A DNA stretch of 32,177 nt from NCBI GenBank assembly GCA_040387515.1, contig JAZKDP010000032.1, positions 1 to 32,177 on the forward strand, given 5' to 3'. Numbering within the stretch: position 1 is the first letter of the stretch; each line of letters opens with the position of its first letter. Position numbers and translations under genes: made by a program. The notes under the pieces are model-generated. The model was not told where the DNA came from. It was given only the letters and a program-made list of their open reading frames with translations, and did not search any database. Shown here in pieces: positions 31,859-32,177 of the stretch. This DNA comes from Methylotenera_A sp040387515. Its GTDB lineage: Bacteria; Pseudomonadota; Gammaproteobacteria; Burkholderiales; Methylophilaceae.

Positions 31859-32177
31859 ATGGCTACAGAACACGCAGAACACGTACTCACCCCATCAGAA
31901 TATATTTCGCATCATTTAAGTTTTAATGCGCAATCAGTTGGCAATGGCAATTTTTGGACATTGCATATCGATACTTTGATTACGTCAGTCATATTAGGTT
32001 TGTTGGTCATGGGCTTTGTCTGGTGGGTAGCGCGTGGCGCAACTGCTGGCGTGCCGACTAAGCGCCAAGCGTTTGTTGAGCTAGTTTTTGGTTTTGTGGA
32101 TGACCAAGTTAAAAATATTTTTCACGGCAACCGTCACAGCTTTATTGCCCCAACAGCGCTGACGGTTTTTTTATGGG
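31859..32177 (+). CDS. atpB: F0F1 ATP synthase subunit a, 3' end outside window
   Basis: Proton-channel subunit of ATP synthase; only the first 106 codons are in the window. The start reads MATEHAEHVLTPSEYISHHL, followed by FWTLHIDTLITSVILG and a first membrane helix (about 38-58), then the conserved GVPTKRQAFVELVFGFVDDQV. The later helices with the essential arginine lie beyond the edge. A GGA 5 nt before ATG 31859 is a modest ribosome site. It follows atpI as in other proteobacterial atp operons. Confidence 0.95.
   Translation, partial: MATEHAEHVLTPSEYISHHLSFNAQSVGNGNFWTLHIDTLITSVILGLLVMGFVWWVARGATAGVPTKRQAFVELVFGFVDDQVKNIFHGNRHSFIAPTALTVFLW

Noticed and set aside
1..32177. Mobile elements, CRISPR arrays, rRNA or tRNA genes
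   Set aside because: No transposase or integrase reading frame, no regularly spaced repeats and no RNA gene signature was found in the window.

Overview
The window looks like the replication-origin region of a betaproteobacterial chromosome, most likely a methylotroph of the Methylophilaceae (Methylotenera/Methylophilus type). This is inferred from: (i) the dnaA/dnaN/gyrB block lying back to back with rpmH-rnpA-yidD-yidC-mnmE, followed by mnmG-rsmG-parA-parB-atpI-atpB; (ii) an fmd-type cluster for short-chain amides (formamidase, FmdB, porin, urea/amide-binding protein) like the one known from Methylophilus methylotrophus; (iii) a cytochrome cL-like protein; (iv) AT-rich intergenic DNA. No search could be run, so the taxon is an inference.

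Left part (1-5.1 kb): amide/urea uptake and hydrolysis on the minus strand. The porin gene, and further on fmdA-fmdB followed by a Tat-exported ABC binding protein (cut by the window edge), are expressed leftward. The formamidase and porin genes have the same promoter layout: a TACGTCA/TGCGTA box exactly 20 nt upstream of an identical TAATCT -10 element. Two small exported proteins of unknown role (an Adhesin_E-like protein and a Cys-repeat lipoprotein) are transcribed divergently from these promoters.

Middle part (5.1-16.3 kb): mixed accessory and housekeeping genes. These are a two-gene RND efflux operon without an outer-membrane partner, an SDR oxidoreductase, a YbdG-type mechanosensitive channel, an unknown outer-membrane protein, a VF530-type DNA-binding protein, a LysR regulator with a clear candidate operator, an Rnk-like protein paired with a small membrane protein, and an orphan cytochrome cL-like protein.

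Right part (16.3-32.2 kb): the chromosomal core. gyrB, dnaN and dnaA run leftward and rpmH onward runs rightward. There is no recF between dnaN and gyrB. Both the dnaA-dnaN and the dnaA-rpmH gaps carry one perfect DnaA box; the dnaA-dnaN gap also has an AT-rich stretch with a TAG/TAA triplet run and is my preferred oriC. Three perfect 16-bp parS sites and one 15/16 site are spread over 18.8-28.5 kb next to parAB, and a fifth, split copy lies directly after parB. Two candidate RNA controls stand out: a terminator-like hairpin inside the start of rnpA, and a strong promoter plus about 160-nt leader with mutually exclusive hairpins ahead of a DUF2853 gene. I found no insertion sequence, CRISPR array, tRNA or rRNA gene.
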